Part shown: in pieces, positions 6,574 to 15,336 of the stretch
Position numbering within the stretch: the first letter of the stretch is position 1
Layout: each line of letters opens with the position of its first letter
IMG/VR virus record: IMGVR_UViG_3300046167_000321
Location: 1-53,379 of that record
DNA: 53,379 nucleotides
Strand: one strand, 5' to 3'
From: a virus
The notes under the pieces: model-generated
What the model was told of the DNA's origin: nothing
The model's database searches: none
Seen by the model: the letters and a program-made list of their open reading frames with translations, nothing else
Program-made: the position numbers and the translations under genes

Positions 6574-6605
6574 AAAGCCCTGTCTTCGGATGGGGCTTTT
6601 TTTTT
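6574..6605 (+). terminator. Intrinsic terminator with UUCG tetraloop
   Basis: AAAGCCCTGTC and GATGGGGCTTT pair along eleven positions (two G-U) around a UUCG tetraloop, followed by a run of nine T. It separates the integrase/thyX/primase block from the replication operon. Confidence 0.9.
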
Positions 6606-6660
6606 GATTTGATCCGTGTTACTAGGGACACCTAACAATACTAAAAGGGAGTCTAACTAG

Positions 6661-7881
6661 GTGGACCAATCATTACTAAAGAACCTACTATCGAGCGAAT
6701 TCTACAACGACAACAAGTCTAAATTAAAGCGATCCCTGTTTTCAGATGAGGCGGCAGACCTCTATGGGATACTGTGTGATGCACACGAAAAGTATCAACA
6801 TGACCTTTCAACCAAAGAGCTGATGATCTTGTTTGATCTCAATTACCCTGTGGCTACTCGAGCCGAGAAAGAGGTAATTGAAGACCTGATTGGAAGCATA
6901 CAGACCGCCCCGGATGTTTCTCCTGACGTGGCACATGATGCTATCGAGAACCTGTGGCGCAGAGAGATTGGGCGAGAAATTGCCGACGAAGGCATCAACA
7001 TGACCAATGGTCACTACGAAGCCATGAACAGAGTCCGTAGCCTAATTGAAAGATCTATTGATGGATATCTACCAGATGACTTTGGTGATCCTACCACAGA
7101 TGATCTTGATGAGCTTCTAGCTGAAACAGGTGATGATGCTCGATGGGCGTTTAACATTCCTACATTAAGCAGGAGTGTCTACGGCATTGGTGCTGGTGAG
7201 TTTGGCATTATCTTCGCCACACCTGAAACAGGTAAGACTGCCTTTGCTATCAGCCTGATTGCTGGTCCCGGCGGATTCTGTGAGCAAGGTGCTAAAGTTC
7301 TATACCTCGGCAATGAGGAGATAACAAAGCGGACTAAGCTACGTGCCTATCAAGCGTGGACAGGTATGACCCGTGACAGCATCGTGCAGAACCCTGACGA
7401 AGCCAAGCGTAAGTACACCGCTATTAAAGACAGACTGATAATGAAGGACACCCAAGATTGGGATCTAGATCGTATCGAGTCATACATTGAGAAGATCAAT
7501 CCTGATTTGATCTGTATCGATCAGGCGGACAAGGTTCAGATTGCTGGTCAGTATAATGCAGGTCATGAACGTCTGCGGGAATTGTATAGGCGTTTGCGTG
7601 AGACATCCAAAAGGTTCGAGTGTGGCCTACTGGCAGTATCCCAAGCCAGTGCAGATGCGGATGGTAAGACACGACTGACCTATACCATGATGGAAGGTTC
7701 CAAGATTGGTAAGGCAGCGGAGAGTGATCTTATTTTGGGTCTGGGGCGTCATTCTGGTGAGAATGAAGACAACAAACCAGACAACACCAGATTCATAACG
7801 GTCAGTAAGAACAAGCTATCAGGTTGGCATGGCACAATAGTATGCAGCATCGAGCCTGAGGTATCCCGTTATGTTGCATGA
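6661..7881 (+). CDS. Replicative DNA helicase (DnaB/T7 gp4-like)
   Basis: This 406-aa protein is a RecA-fold hexameric helicase. Residues 1-150 form a DnaB-type helical N-terminal region. The motor shows Walker A ATPETGKT (about residue 187), LYLGNEE, and Walker B PDLICIDQADKV (about 285), then LLAVSQAS, which matches the helicase H3 sensor, and DLILGLGR near the end. It should unwind the fork ahead of the family A polymerase. The GTG start at 6661 has AAAAGGGAG about nine bases upstream. Its last 11 bases overlap the polymerase gene. A related promoter-like sequence (TTACTA, 17 bp with GGGACACCTAAC, TAAAAG at 6619-6647) precedes it but is weak. Confidence 0.88.
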   Translation: MDQSLLKNLLSSEFYNDNKSKLKRSLFSDEAADLYGILCDAHEKYQHDLSTKELMILFDLNYPVATRAEKEVIEDLIGSIQTAPDVSPDVAHDAIENLWRREIGREIADEGINMTNGHYEAMNRVRSLIERSIDGYLPDDFGDPTTDDLDELLAETGDDARWAFNIPTLSRSVYGIGAGEFGIIFATPETGKTAFAISLIAGPGGFCEQGAKVLYLGNEEITKRTKLRAYQAWTGMTRDSIVQNPDEAKRKYTAIKDRLIMKDTQDWDLDRIESYIEKINPDLICIDQADKVQIAGQYNAGHERLRELYRRLRETSKRFECGLLAVSQASADADGKTRLTYTMMEGSKIGKAAESDLILGLGRHSGENEDNKPDNTRFITVSKNKLSGWHGTIVCSIEPEVSRYVA

Positions 7882-10048
7882 TGGATGGTTGGTACTGGAC
7901 CTAGAAACTACAGTAGAGAAGCGTGATAACAAATGGGACAACAGCCCTAAGAACCCTAACAATAAGATTGTATCAGCGCATTACGGGTGGCTTGGTGAAA
8001 CGAGTGTAGAAGACGTTCAGCATGACTTTTACTATCATAATGAACTCACCACCCCTGCTGATCCTAAGAAGCTGCAGGGATACTTAGATAAAGCTAAAGG
8101 TCTAATCTTTCACAATAGTAAGTTCGATGCCTTTTGGTTGATCGAAGCCGGGTTTAGTATCCCAGATATTATATTCTGTACGATGATTGCAGAATATATC
8201 TTAGGCAAAGGGCGTAACACTGAAGTCGTTAAAGATGAGGATGGTAAGGACCAAGTAGTACGCCGGGAGATATCCCTAAAAGCAACAGCACAACGTCATG
8301 ACGTTACTCGCAAGAAGAGTGAGCTAGTCGATGAACTGTTTAAGTCTGGTACGGGCTTTGAGGCCATGCCTATCGAGGTGGTACGGGAATACGCTGAAGC
8401 GGATGTTGTTAGCTGTGGGGAGATATACTTATCTCAACAGGAGATATTCAACACTGATCCTAATAAGCCTTTACTGAACATAGTCCGTCTGATGAATGAG
8501 ATGACTTGGTTCCTTCTCGAGATAGAAGGCAACGGCTGCAAGATCGATATGGATGTTCTTAATCAAGTTGAGAGTGACTTCCGTACAGAGAAGGCAGAAC
8601 TAGAGAAAGCCCTTAACCAAATCGTTACAGAGGTAATGGGCGACACGGTTATAAACCTAAACAGCGGACAAGACATGACCAAGGTTGTGTATTCCCGTCA
8701 GGTATTAGATCGTGAGAAGCACAGGTCTACTTGGAATATAGGTGTGAACTCGAAGGGTAAGCCTTTGATGCCGCCTCGTATGAACCGAAGCCAGTTCAAC
8801 AGATCTGTTCGAGCTACCACACAGAAGGTATACAGAACTATAGCTATGTGCTGCCAGTTGTGCAGCGGTCACGGTACTATACAGAAGTACAAGAAGAATG
8901 GTGATCCTTGGAAGATACGCAGTAAGTGCAGCCTGTGTGAGGGCCGGGGCGCTATCTACGTTCCACAGAGCAAAGTAGCAGGGCTGAAGCTAAACCCTAC
9001 TGTACCCTCTGACGCAAGCATCAATGGTTTTAAGACAGATAAGCTCACTATCGGGCGTCTTATAGATCAGGCTAGGGAAAAGGATAACCTCACTGCTATT
9101 GAGTTCCTGACCAAGATCAAACGCCTCAATGCTATCAACACCTACCTTGATAGTTTTATATCGGGGATACAGACATGGACCAGACCATCAGGCCTACTGC
9201 ATTCTACCTTTAATCAGTGTGTCACTGCTACCGGGCGTCTGTCATCCACTAATCCTAACTTCCAAAACTTACCTAAAGGCAACAAGTTCGAGGTCCGTAG
9301 GGCTATTGTAAGCAGGTTCCCCGGCGGGAAAATCGGAGAAATGGATTTCAGTGGCCTTGAATTTAGAGTCGCAGGGATGCTGTCCCGGGATCAGCAGATC
9401 ATAGATGACGTACTGAATGGCAAGGATGTTCATAAACAAACCGCATCAATCATACTGCAGAAAACAGAAGAAGAGGTGACTAAAAATGAAAGGTCTGAGG
9501 CAAAGGCTTTTACGTTCCAACCATTATATGGCGGAGGCTCAAACGGAAAAGCAAGTCACATCAAAGCCTACTTCGACTCCTATTTCAATATCTACGAAGG
9601 ACTGTCTAGATGGCACAAAAGCCTCGGAGACGAAGTTATCAACCGAGGATATATTCAGACTCCAAGTGGTAGACAGTTTGCGTTCCCCGGAGCAAAACGG
9701 CTTGGGTCTGGACGAGTTACCAACCACACCCAAGTGGTTAACTTCCCCTGCCAGAGCTTTGCAACGGCTGATATCGTACCCCTTTCGTGTATTCGTGCGC
9801 TTAAAAGGTTTCGTGATGATGGTCTTCAATCGAAGCTAATCCTCACAGTACACGATTCTATTGTCGTGGATATACATCCAGATGAAGTTGACGCCGTAGG
9901 TATTGCCCTCGAGTGGTCCATGTCAGGCGTGGATGAAGAACTAAAAGATAGATTCAATTACCAATCAGTCCTACCCCTAGACACCGAGTATTCAGTGGGA
10001 TCAAATTGGATGAATTTAGAAGAGTTAAGTGTTGCTTTAGACACCTAA
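7871..10048 (+). CDS. polA: Family A DNA polymerase with DnaJ-type zinc finger insertion
   Basis: This 725-aa replicative polymerase has an intact 3'-5' exonuclease: Exo I LDLETT (residue 9-14), Exo II HNSKFDAFWL, Exo III YAEADVVSC. The polymerase part has motif A MDFSGLEFRVAGML (about 490), motif B RSEAKAFTFQPLYGGG (about 540-555) and motif C TVHDSIVVD (about 658). The residue equivalent to E. coli F762 is Phe. Between exonuclease and palm, at about 325-365, lie CQLCSGHG and CSLCEGRG, two CxxCxGxG knuckles like the DnaJ central domain; this insertion is known from HMO-2011-type phages. The start overlaps the helicase stop. The SSB-type promoter at 10025-10060 lies inside its 3' end. Confidence 0.95.
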   Translation: MLHDGWLVLDLETTVEKRDNKWDNSPKNPNNKIVSAHYGWLGETSVEDVQHDFYYHNELTTPADPKKLQGYLDKAKGLIFHNSKFDAFWLIEAGFSIPDIIFCTMIAEYILGKGRNTEVVKDEDGKDQVVRREISLKATAQRHDVTRKKSELVDELFKSGTGFEAMPIEVVREYAEADVVSCGEIYLSQQEIFNTDPNKPLLNIVRLMNEMTWFLLEIEGNGCKIDMDVLNQVESDFRTEKAELEKALNQIVTEVMGDTVINLNSGQDMTKVVYSRQVLDREKHRSTWNIGVNSKGKPLMPPRMNRSQFNRSVRATTQKVYRTIAMCCQLCSGHGTIQKYKKNGDPWKIRSKCSLCEGRGAIYVPQSKVAGLKLNPTVPSDASINGFKTDKLTIGRLIDQAREKDNLTAIEFLTKIKRLNAINTYLDSFISGIQTWTRPSGLLHSTFNQCVTATGRLSSTNPNFQNLPKGNKFEVRRAIVSRFPGGKIGEMDFSGLEFRVAGMLSRDQQIIDDVLNGKDVHKQTASIILQKTEEEVTKNERSEAKAFTFQPLYGGGSNGKASHIKAYFDSYFNIYEGLSRWHKSLGDEVINRGYIQTPSGRQFAFPGAKRLGSGRVTNHTQVVNFPCQSFATADIVPLSCIRALKRFRDDGLQSKLILTVHDSIVVDIHPDEVDAVGIALEWSMSGVDEELKDRFNYQSVLPLDTEYSVGSNWMNLEELSVALDT

Positions 10049-10060
10049 CCGTAGTATAAC
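10025..10060 (+). promoter_or_regulatory. Promoter with TTAAGTGT and ACACCTAA boxes
   Basis: TTAAGTGT (10025-10032) overlaps -35 TTGCTT (10032-10037); a 17-bp spacer contains ACACCTAAC; -10 is TATAAC (10055-10060). TTAAGTGT and ACACCTAA form an imperfect inverted repeat across the -35. The design closely matches the capsid promoter at 38968-39004. It should drive the ssDNA-binding protein and downstream nucleotide-metabolism genes. Confidence 0.7.
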
Positions 10061-10088
10061 TAAGAACCAAATAATTGAGGAGAGCCGA

Positions 10089-10925
10089 ATGGCCGAACTA
10101 CAAACTACATCAACAATGTCGCTGGCTGAATTACACCAGACATTGGGTATCAATGATAAGCCACAATCAGGCAGTGGCACACGTCTTCCAGAGCTGAAGA
10201 TATCGTCTCAGCGTAAGGATAAAGAGGGCAACGACATCCGTAAATTTGAGGGTCAGTTCTTTCTGAAGAACTACGATCAAGAGGTATATGCTGAAACAGT
10301 ACGAATACGTGTACTATCTCAGCTATTTCAGTGGATCGATTATGATCCAGATGAGAACCGTGTGCGTAATAAGACACTCCTGATTCCTTTTATGAGCCAT
10401 GAAGCTCGTGATATGCAGGGTGGTATTCGATGCGGTAAGCCAACATCTCGTGAGATGAAGAACTGGTCACCTGAACAGAAGTCTAAGTATAAGAGCATTA
10501 CTTTGTTTAGACAGCTTCGGTGCTTAGTTTCATACGAAGGCGTTACTGCCTCTGGAGAGAAGGTTAAGGTAGAAAACGTACCATCAATCATTCTCAACAA
10601 GAACTCATCTTATATGAACTTCGAGGATGAAGTTGTTAAGAAGTTGAATGGCCGTAACTATAGTGATGTGTGGGTAGACCTATCTAGTCAGGAACATCAG
10701 AACGGTAGCGTGACCTACTACACATGGCATTACACACCAGACATTAAGAACCCGGTCCCATTGGATGACAAGACAATGGAAACTATGGTTCATTTTGCTG
10801 GTCTAGTTAAATCTGAAAATGAACGTATCGACAGCTCCTATGAGCGGTCACTGAAGGATCGTGTGATGGATGATGATGCCATCGATGCTCTTGAAGATGA
10901 TCTAGATGCGGATCTGATGGATTGA
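10089..10925 (+). CDS. Putative ssDNA-binding protein
   Basis: This 278-aa protein has a strand-rich core and a very acidic C-terminal tail (last 18 residues, with DDDAIDALEDD and ending DLMD), the hallmark of phage ssDNA-binding proteins such as T7 gp2.5, whose tail contacts polymerase and helicase. It sits right after the polymerase and has its own promoter, consistent with a protein needed in quantity. No family match can be claimed from sequence alone; assignment rests on tail and position. GAGGAG lies just before the ATG at 10089. Confidence 0.55.
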   Translation: MAELQTTSTMSLAELHQTLGINDKPQSGSGTRLPELKISSQRKDKEGNDIRKFEGQFFLKNYDQEVYAETVRIRVLSQLFQWIDYDPDENRVRNKTLLIPFMSHEARDMQGGIRCGKPTSREMKNWSPEQKSKYKSITLFRQLRCLVSYEGVTASGEKVKVENVPSIILNKNSSYMNFEDEVVKKLNGRNYSDVWVDLSSQEHQNGSVTYYTWHYTPDIKNPVPLDDKTMETMVHFAGLVKSENERIDSSYERSLKDRVMDDDAIDALEDDLDADLMD

Positions 10926-11782
10926 TATTAGAAGCCAAAATCCACCAAATCATGGAAAGGCTTTCCAACAACGAGTCTGATCAACTTGAGATTAAGAAAG
11001 AGTGGATCGACGAAGCTGTTGAAATGGTCAGGGAAGGGCTTGAAAGACAGCTCTTCCGTGAACAGGAACCTTTCCGGGTACGGATGTCCAACATATCCAA
11101 GCCTACCTGTCAGCTCCATATGGAAAAGCAAGGTAAGCCTAAGTCCAGAATGCCTTACAATCACATTATGCGGATGATGCATGGTGATATGATCGAGGCC
11201 ATCATGCAACTGATACTTCGTATCTCCGGTGCTAACATCACTGGAGGTAAGAATAAGGTAAAGCTGGATGTAGCTGGGACTGAGGTAAGAGGCGAAGACG
11301 ATATCGAGATTGATCATAAGGTCTTTGATACTAAGTCAGCCTCTCCTTGGGCCTTTGGTAACAAGTGGTCAAAGGGCTTTGCTGGATTACAAGAGTCTGA
11401 TGACTTCGGCTATATAGGTCAACTGGTAGGATATTCTGCAGCTCAGAATAAAGAACCGGGCGGATGGATTGTTGTAGATAAGAGTAGTGGTCAGGTCAAA
11501 GTTGTTGAAGCTGATCTAAAGAAGCGTGACATCAAGAAGATCCTCGGGAACATGAGTACCGCAGTGAAATCACTGGATGGTGAATTCAAGCGTTGCTTTG
11601 AGCCTGAAGATGAGTTGTTCCGCCGAAAGCCTACAGGTTCCAAACGGCTATCAGCCACCTGTGGGTTTTGCTCTTTTCTGGGGTCCTGTTGGCCTAATGC
11701 TCAATACCTACCACAGACGGGATCTCAAGCTAAAGAGCCTCGCCACTACTGGTACACAGAGTATGAGGGCAATAAACTTTAA
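10922..11782 (+). CDS. PD-(D/E)XK exonuclease, Cas4/RecB-like with Cys cluster
   Basis: This 286-aa protein shows a RecB/Cas4-type nuclease core: GEDDIEIDHKVFDTKSAS at about residues 125-142 (Asp, then D-x-K), preceded by a helical domain with NHIMRMMHGDMIEAI. A C-terminal CGFCSFLGSC (about residues 247-256) plus one N-terminal Cys (TCQLH, about 61) gives the four Cys of an iron-sulfur nuclease of the Cas4/AddB type. A role in 5' resection or recombination is likely. The TTG at 10922 overlaps the upstream stop (TTGA), the same coupling used by thyX. An ATG at 10952 is possible but lacks a ribosome binding site. Confidence 0.7.
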   Translation: MILEAKIHQIMERLSNNESDQLEIKKEWIDEAVEMVREGLERQLFREQEPFRVRMSNISKPTCQLHMEKQGKPKSRMPYNHIMRMMHGDMIEAIMQLILRISGANITGGKNKVKLDVAGTEVRGEDDIEIDHKVFDTKSASPWAFGNKWSKGFAGLQESDDFGYIGQLVGYSAAQNKEPGGWIVVDKSSGQVKVVEADLKKRDIKKILGNMSTAVKSLDGEFKRCFEPEDELFRRKPTGSKRLSATCGFCSFLGSCWPNAQYLPQTGSQAKEPRHYWYTEYEGNKL

Positions 11783-12138
11783 TGCCCATCAAGACCTCGA
11801 GCGCCAAGAGCAAAGGACGTAAGCACCAGCAGTGGACACGGGACAGGCTCCTAGAGCTTTTCCCTACGCTCGAAAAGGATGACATCCGATCAACATCAAT
11901 GGGAGCTGGCGGGGAAGATCTACAATTCTCGCCAGCAGCCCGTAAGCAAATACCCATTAGCGTAGAGTGCAAAGCATACAAAGCCTTCGCAATTTACAAG
12001 GTAATGGACCAAGCCGCAGAAAATTCCAAAGAAGGAATAGAGCCTGTGGCGGTCATAAAGGCGGACAGACGAACTCCGTTGGCAGTGGTTGATGCTCAGT
12101 ATTTCTTTAAACTTCTAGCTAATTCGGAGACAAAATGA
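11782..12138 (+). CDS. Small PD-(D/E)XK endonuclease, resolvase-like
   Basis: This 118-aa protein has the layout of phage Holliday-junction-type nucleases: a basic N-terminal region (KSKGRKHQQWTRDRLL), then GAGGEDLQFSP and PISVECKAYKAF, giving the D...E-x-K catalytic set at about residues 45-65, and a helix followed by VAVIKADRRTPLAVV. It would cut branched DNA or host DNA, as T7 gp3 does; the exact substrate is unknown. Its start directly abuts the preceding stop, and the next gene overlaps by 4 bp. Confidence 0.65.
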   Translation: MPIKTSSAKSKGRKHQQWTRDRLLELFPTLEKDDIRSTSMGAGGEDLQFSPAARKQIPISVECKAYKAFAIYKVMDQAAENSKEGIEPVAVIKADRRTPLAVVDAQYFFKLLANSETK

Positions 12139-12464
12139 ACCCGGACGAACTGCCTAATAATTCCATGATGTTGCTTGTTCAGATGAATGACGATGGAGAG
12201 ATGTCCATCCTATCTGGTAGTAACCTCGATGAGGACAACGACGAGAAAACCCTAGAGTACCTAAACGATGTGATGACCGGATTGTTCCTGTCTTTCGACA
12301 ACATGATCAACCTGTTTGCATATATCGGTCATATGGCCCGTACCTCAGAGGAGCTGTACGATGAGCTTCAAGGACAAGAGGCACACTTCGAGCCAGATGA
12401 AGAACTCCTGAAAGCCATTAGGGATAGCAAGGTTATCCCCTTCGACAAGAAGAAGCTCAACTGA
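12135..12464 (+). CDS. Hypothetical acidic protein
   Basis: A 109-aa acidic protein, mostly helical after residue 35 (EKTLEYLNDVMTGLFLSFDNMINLFAYIGHM). I do not recognise it. The ATGA overlaps at both ends (with the nuclease upstream and the DUF3310-like gene downstream) tie it into the nucleotide-metabolism operon. Confidence 0.6.
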   Translation: MNPDELPNNSMMLLVQMNDDGEMSILSGSNLDEDNDEKTLEYLNDVMTGLFLSFDNMINLFAYIGHMARTSEELYDELQGQEAHFEPDEELLKAIRDSKVIPFDKKKLN

Positions 12465-12745
12465 TGGCAAAGTGGAAAGAAGTACCGCTTGCGGCGGAAG
12501 CATGTGATCGAACTAAGATAGCATCAGACGGACTGTCTACGTCCTACTATGAGCTTCCAACTCACGCCACAGAGCTACGTCACTTGATCAGTCATAAGGG
12601 CATGAGCAAGAGCCGGGGAGATATCTTCAAGGCTTGCTACCGCCTCGGTGAAAAGCAGGGCACAGACACGCTCTACGATCTCAACAAGATGAAGTTCTTC
12701 ATTGAGGATTTAATAGAAATGCATAAGCGTGGAGAGCTTTTATGA
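12464..12745 (+). CDS. DUF3310-like protein
   Basis: A 93-aa protein whose C-terminal half follows the DUF3310 pattern often found beside phage replication genes: YYELPTHATELRHLI, then GDIFKACYRLGEKQGTD, then DLNKMKFFIEDLIE. Function unproven; the family is sometimes called nucleotide kinase-related without firm evidence. It is coupled to the MazG-like gene by a 4-bp overlap. Confidence 0.6.
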   Translation: MAKWKEVPLAAEACDRTKIASDGLSTSYYELPTHATELRHLISHKGMSKSRGDIFKACYRLGEKQGTDTLYDLNKMKFFIEDLIEMHKRGELL

Positions 12746-13068
12746 ACATGCAAGATTACCAAACCCAAGCATCTAAAACCGCAATATACAATGATGCGGA
12801 TGTAATAATTTACCCGGCTCTAGGCCTATTCAGTGAAGCTGGCGAAGTAGCTGGAAAAGTGAAGAAGGTCCTGCGGGATAAGAATGGCCATTTTGATCCC
12901 ATTGAGAGGGACAAAATAGCTGATGAGGTAGGTGATGTTCTTTGGTACATCGCTGCCCTTTGCACCGACTTAGGTGTGGGTATGGAAACCATAGCCCAAA
13001 ACAATCTCAACAAACTTAATAGCAGGATGTCACGTAATGTCATCCAAGGTTCAGGCGATAATCGATAG
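12742..13068 (+). CDS. MazG-like nucleotide pyrophosphohydrolase
   Basis: This 108-aa all-alpha NTP-PPase has the EXXE(12-28)EXXD metal site: EAGEVAGKVKK (Glu pair, residues 33-36) and DEVGDVLWYIAAL (about 67-79). Phage MazG proteins hydrolyse nucleoside triphosphates or ppGpp and are thought to prolong host metabolism or recycle host DNA. It is directly before the ribonucleotide reductase gene, so a role in nucleotide supply fits. Confidence 0.88.
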   Translation: MNMQDYQTQASKTAIYNDADVIIYPALGLFSEAGEVAGKVKKVLRDKNGHFDPIERDKIADEVGDVLWYIAALCTDLGVGMETIAQNNLNKLNSRMSRNVIQGSGDNR

Positions 13069-13076
13069 GGAAAATA

Positions 13077-14762
13077 ATGAGCAGTTTTAAATCAAACCTA
13101 AATCCAGCATTCAGATCAAAGTTTAGCGAGGATATCTTTAACCATAAGTATAAGCATGAAGGTGCTGAAACTTGGGATGCATTGGCTAAAACACTAATTG
13201 ATGATGTATGTGGTGATTTTTTACCACAAGAGGAGTTAGACCAGCTCACACAATATGTACGTGAGATGAAGTTTATTCCGGGTGGACGTTACTTGTATTA
13301 TGCAGGGCGTCCAAACAAGTTCTTCAACAACTGTTACCTTCTGAAGGCAGAAGAAGATACTCGTGAGGATTGGGCTAACTTATCATGGAAAGCTGAGAGC
13401 GCACTAATGACAGGTGGAGGCATTGGTGTAGACTATTCTGTATATCGTGCCAGTGGATCTCCTATCGCTAAGACAGGTGGTCAGGCCAGTGGGCCTATCC
13501 CTAAGATGAACATGCTCAATGAGATTGGCCGCCGTGTAATGCAAGGTGGATCACGCCGCAGTGCTATCTATGCATCCTTGAACTGGAAGCATGGGGATAT
13601 CCATGAGTTTTTGGGGGCCAAGGATTGGGCAAATATGCCTGTAGGTCAAACAGGAAAGACATTGTGGGACATTAAGCAGGATGACTTTAACTTCCCTGCC
13701 CCTCTAGACATGACCAACATCAGTGTAAATTACGATACTGAATGGCTGCTGAATTATTATAAGACAGGTGACGTAGGCGAAGTGTTCATGAAGAACGTGC
13801 GTCAGGCTATGCAATCTGCCGAGCCGGGATTCTCCTTTAACTTCTTTGATAAAGAGAACGACACATTACGCAACGCCTGTACTGAGGTTACATCAGCGGA
13901 TGATAGTGATGTCTGCAACCTTGGGTCTATTAACATGGGCCGAGTAGAAGACATCGATGAGATGGCAGATATTGTGGCGTTAGGTACTAAGTTCCTTATC
14001 TGTGGGACAATGAAGGCCAAACTCCCTTACGACAAAGTGTATGAAACCCGTGAGAAGAACCGTCGGTTGGGTCTTGGTCTGATGGGTATGCATGAATGGT
14101 TAATCCAGAGAGGGTCTAAATATGAAGTTACTCCAGAACTGCATTCGTGGTTACAAGTATATAAAGGTGTCAGTGATAAAGTATCGAGAGAAACAGCAGA
14201 TGAGTTCTCAATATCACGACCCGTGGCCAACCGTGCCATTGCACCCACTGGAAGTATTGGCATATTGGCTGGCACCTCGACTGGCGTTGAGCCTATATTT
14301 GCTGTTGCTTATAAGCGCCGTTACTTAAAGGGCAATACTAGATGGGTATACCAATACGTTGTTGATAGTGCTGCACAAGAGCTTATTGACAGATATGGCG
14401 CACAACCTGATAATGTCGAAAGTGCTTTGGATCTGGCGTCTGATTATGAACGGCGCATGGCATTCCAAGCTGACGTACAGGATTACGTTGATATGTCGAT
14501 CTCCTCGACAATTAACCTTCCTGCATTCGGGAGCAAGTTGAACAATGAAAATACGGTTGAAACCTTCGCTAATACGTTGGCTAAGTATGCACCAAGACTT
14601 CGTGGCTTCACTTGCTATCCTGATGGTAGTCGTGGTGGTCAGCCTCTCACTTCCGTACCATATCACGAAGCCGTAGAGAAGCTAGGCGAAGAGTTCGACG
14701 AACATATCGAAACTCATGACATCTGTGACATCTCTGGAACCGGGGGTAGTTGCGGGGTTTGA
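13077..14762 (+). CDS. nrdJ: Class II (B12-dependent) ribonucleotide reductase
   Basis: This 561-aa enzyme reduces ribonucleotides to deoxyribonucleotides. It shows NNCYLL (first redox Cys, about residue 83), TGGGIGVDYS, QGGSRRSA, the NACTEV active-site loop near 262 with the radical Cys, CNLGSIN, and the phosphate loop APTGSIGILAGTSTGVEP (about 383). The C-terminal tail ends GGSCGV, a redox Cys. No NrdB-like radical subunit gene is present, and the length and motifs fit the adenosylcobalamin class found in marine podoviruses. Start ATG 13077 follows GGGAAAATA. The next gene starts on the TTGA overlap with its stop. Confidence 0.88.
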   Translation: MSSFKSNLNPAFRSKFSEDIFNHKYKHEGAETWDALAKTLIDDVCGDFLPQEELDQLTQYVREMKFIPGGRYLYYAGRPNKFFNNCYLLKAEEDTREDWANLSWKAESALMTGGGIGVDYSVYRASGSPIAKTGGQASGPIPKMNMLNEIGRRVMQGGSRRSAIYASLNWKHGDIHEFLGAKDWANMPVGQTGKTLWDIKQDDFNFPAPLDMTNISVNYDTEWLLNYYKTGDVGEVFMKNVRQAMQSAEPGFSFNFFDKENDTLRNACTEVTSADDSDVCNLGSINMGRVEDIDEMADIVALGTKFLICGTMKAKLPYDKVYETREKNRRLGLGLMGMHEWLIQRGSKYEVTPELHSWLQVYKGVSDKVSRETADEFSISRPVANRAIAPTGSIGILAGTSTGVEPIFAVAYKRRYLKGNTRWVYQYVVDSAAQELIDRYGAQPDNVESALDLASDYERRMAFQADVQDYVDMSISSTINLPAFGSKLNNENTVETFANTLAKYAPRLRGFTCYPDGSRGGQPLTSVPYHEAVEKLGEEFDEHIETHDICDISGTGGSCGV

Positions 14763-14953
14763 GCAAGACAGGCATGATCATAGCATATAGCCGGGGAAAG
14801 GATGCCTTCCGAGAGGGCATCTTCTCCTCACCCTATGCCCCAGAAACAATCAAACACAAGGAATGGCAGAGAGGCTTCGATGAGGCCTTCTGTAAGCATA
14901 GAGAGGTTAATGATGTACAAGGAATTCAACTACCAGATTCACTCGAGGTATGA
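14759..14953 (+). CDS. Ribosome modulation factor-like small protein
   Basis: A 64-aa protein with YSRGKDAFREGIFSSPY near residue 10-26 followed by KEWQRGFDEAF, the spacing of G..AF..G...NPY...W..G(F/W) seen in RMF-family domains found in phages and alphaproteobacteria. Host RMF dimerises and silences ribosomes; a phage copy might manage translation, but this is inference. Start TTG 14759 overlaps the previous stop; ATG 14774 is a reasonable alternative. The 3' end overlaps the next gene by 41 bp. Confidence 0.55.
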   Translation: MSKTGMIIAYSRGKDAFREGIFSSPYAPETIKHKEWQRGFDEAFCKHREVNDVQGIQLPDSLEV

Positions 14954-15335
14954 TGAGGCTGCTAGATCTAAAGCAAAGATGTTTTGGAAGGATAATGGTT
15001 ATCAGTGTGACGATAACGAAGACATATATGGAGTTGATCTTGTTGTTGAAGGCAAGGGACGTAAGTTTAACTGTGAAGTAGAGGTTAAACAGACGTGGCA
15101 TGGTTTAAAGTTCCACTATGACACCTTACATATACCAGTACGCAAGGCTAAGTTCCTTACTGACCCAACCACCTTCATGGTATTCAACGCTGGCCTACAT
15201 CGAGTAGCTGTAGTTGGGCGAAAAGCTGTACGGGAAGCCCCAAAAGTAGAAGTTCCTAACCGTGAGATAGCGTTTGGTGAACGATTTTTCGATGTGCCTG
15301 TATCTCAGGCCAAATTCTTCACGATAGGAGCATAA
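14913..15335 (+). CDS. Putative PD-(D/E)XK-fold protein
   Basis: A 140-aa protein with a possible nuclease core, DIYGVDLVVEGK then NCEVEVKQTW (D...E-V-K at about residues 35-55), followed by VRKAKFLTDPTTFMVFNAG. This resembles the sheet of small restriction-type nucleases but motif support is partial. ATG 14913 has AGAGG seven bases upstream; ATG 14910 is adjacent and equally possible. It lies at the end of the replication operon. Confidence 0.5.
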   Translation: MYKEFNYQIHSRYDEAARSKAKMFWKDNGYQCDDNEDIYGVDLVVEGKGRKFNCEVEVKQTWHGLKFHYDTLHIPVRKAKFLTDPTTFMVFNAGLHRVAVVGRKAVREAPKVEVPNREIAFGERFFDVPVSQAKFFTIGA

Positions 15336-15336
15336 T

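Noticed and set aside
6619-6647. TTACTA-N17-TAAAAG as a full member of the TTAAGTGT promoter family.
   Set aside because: The -10 overlaps the helicase ribosome binding site and the -35 is poor, so I list it only as a relic or weak promoter.
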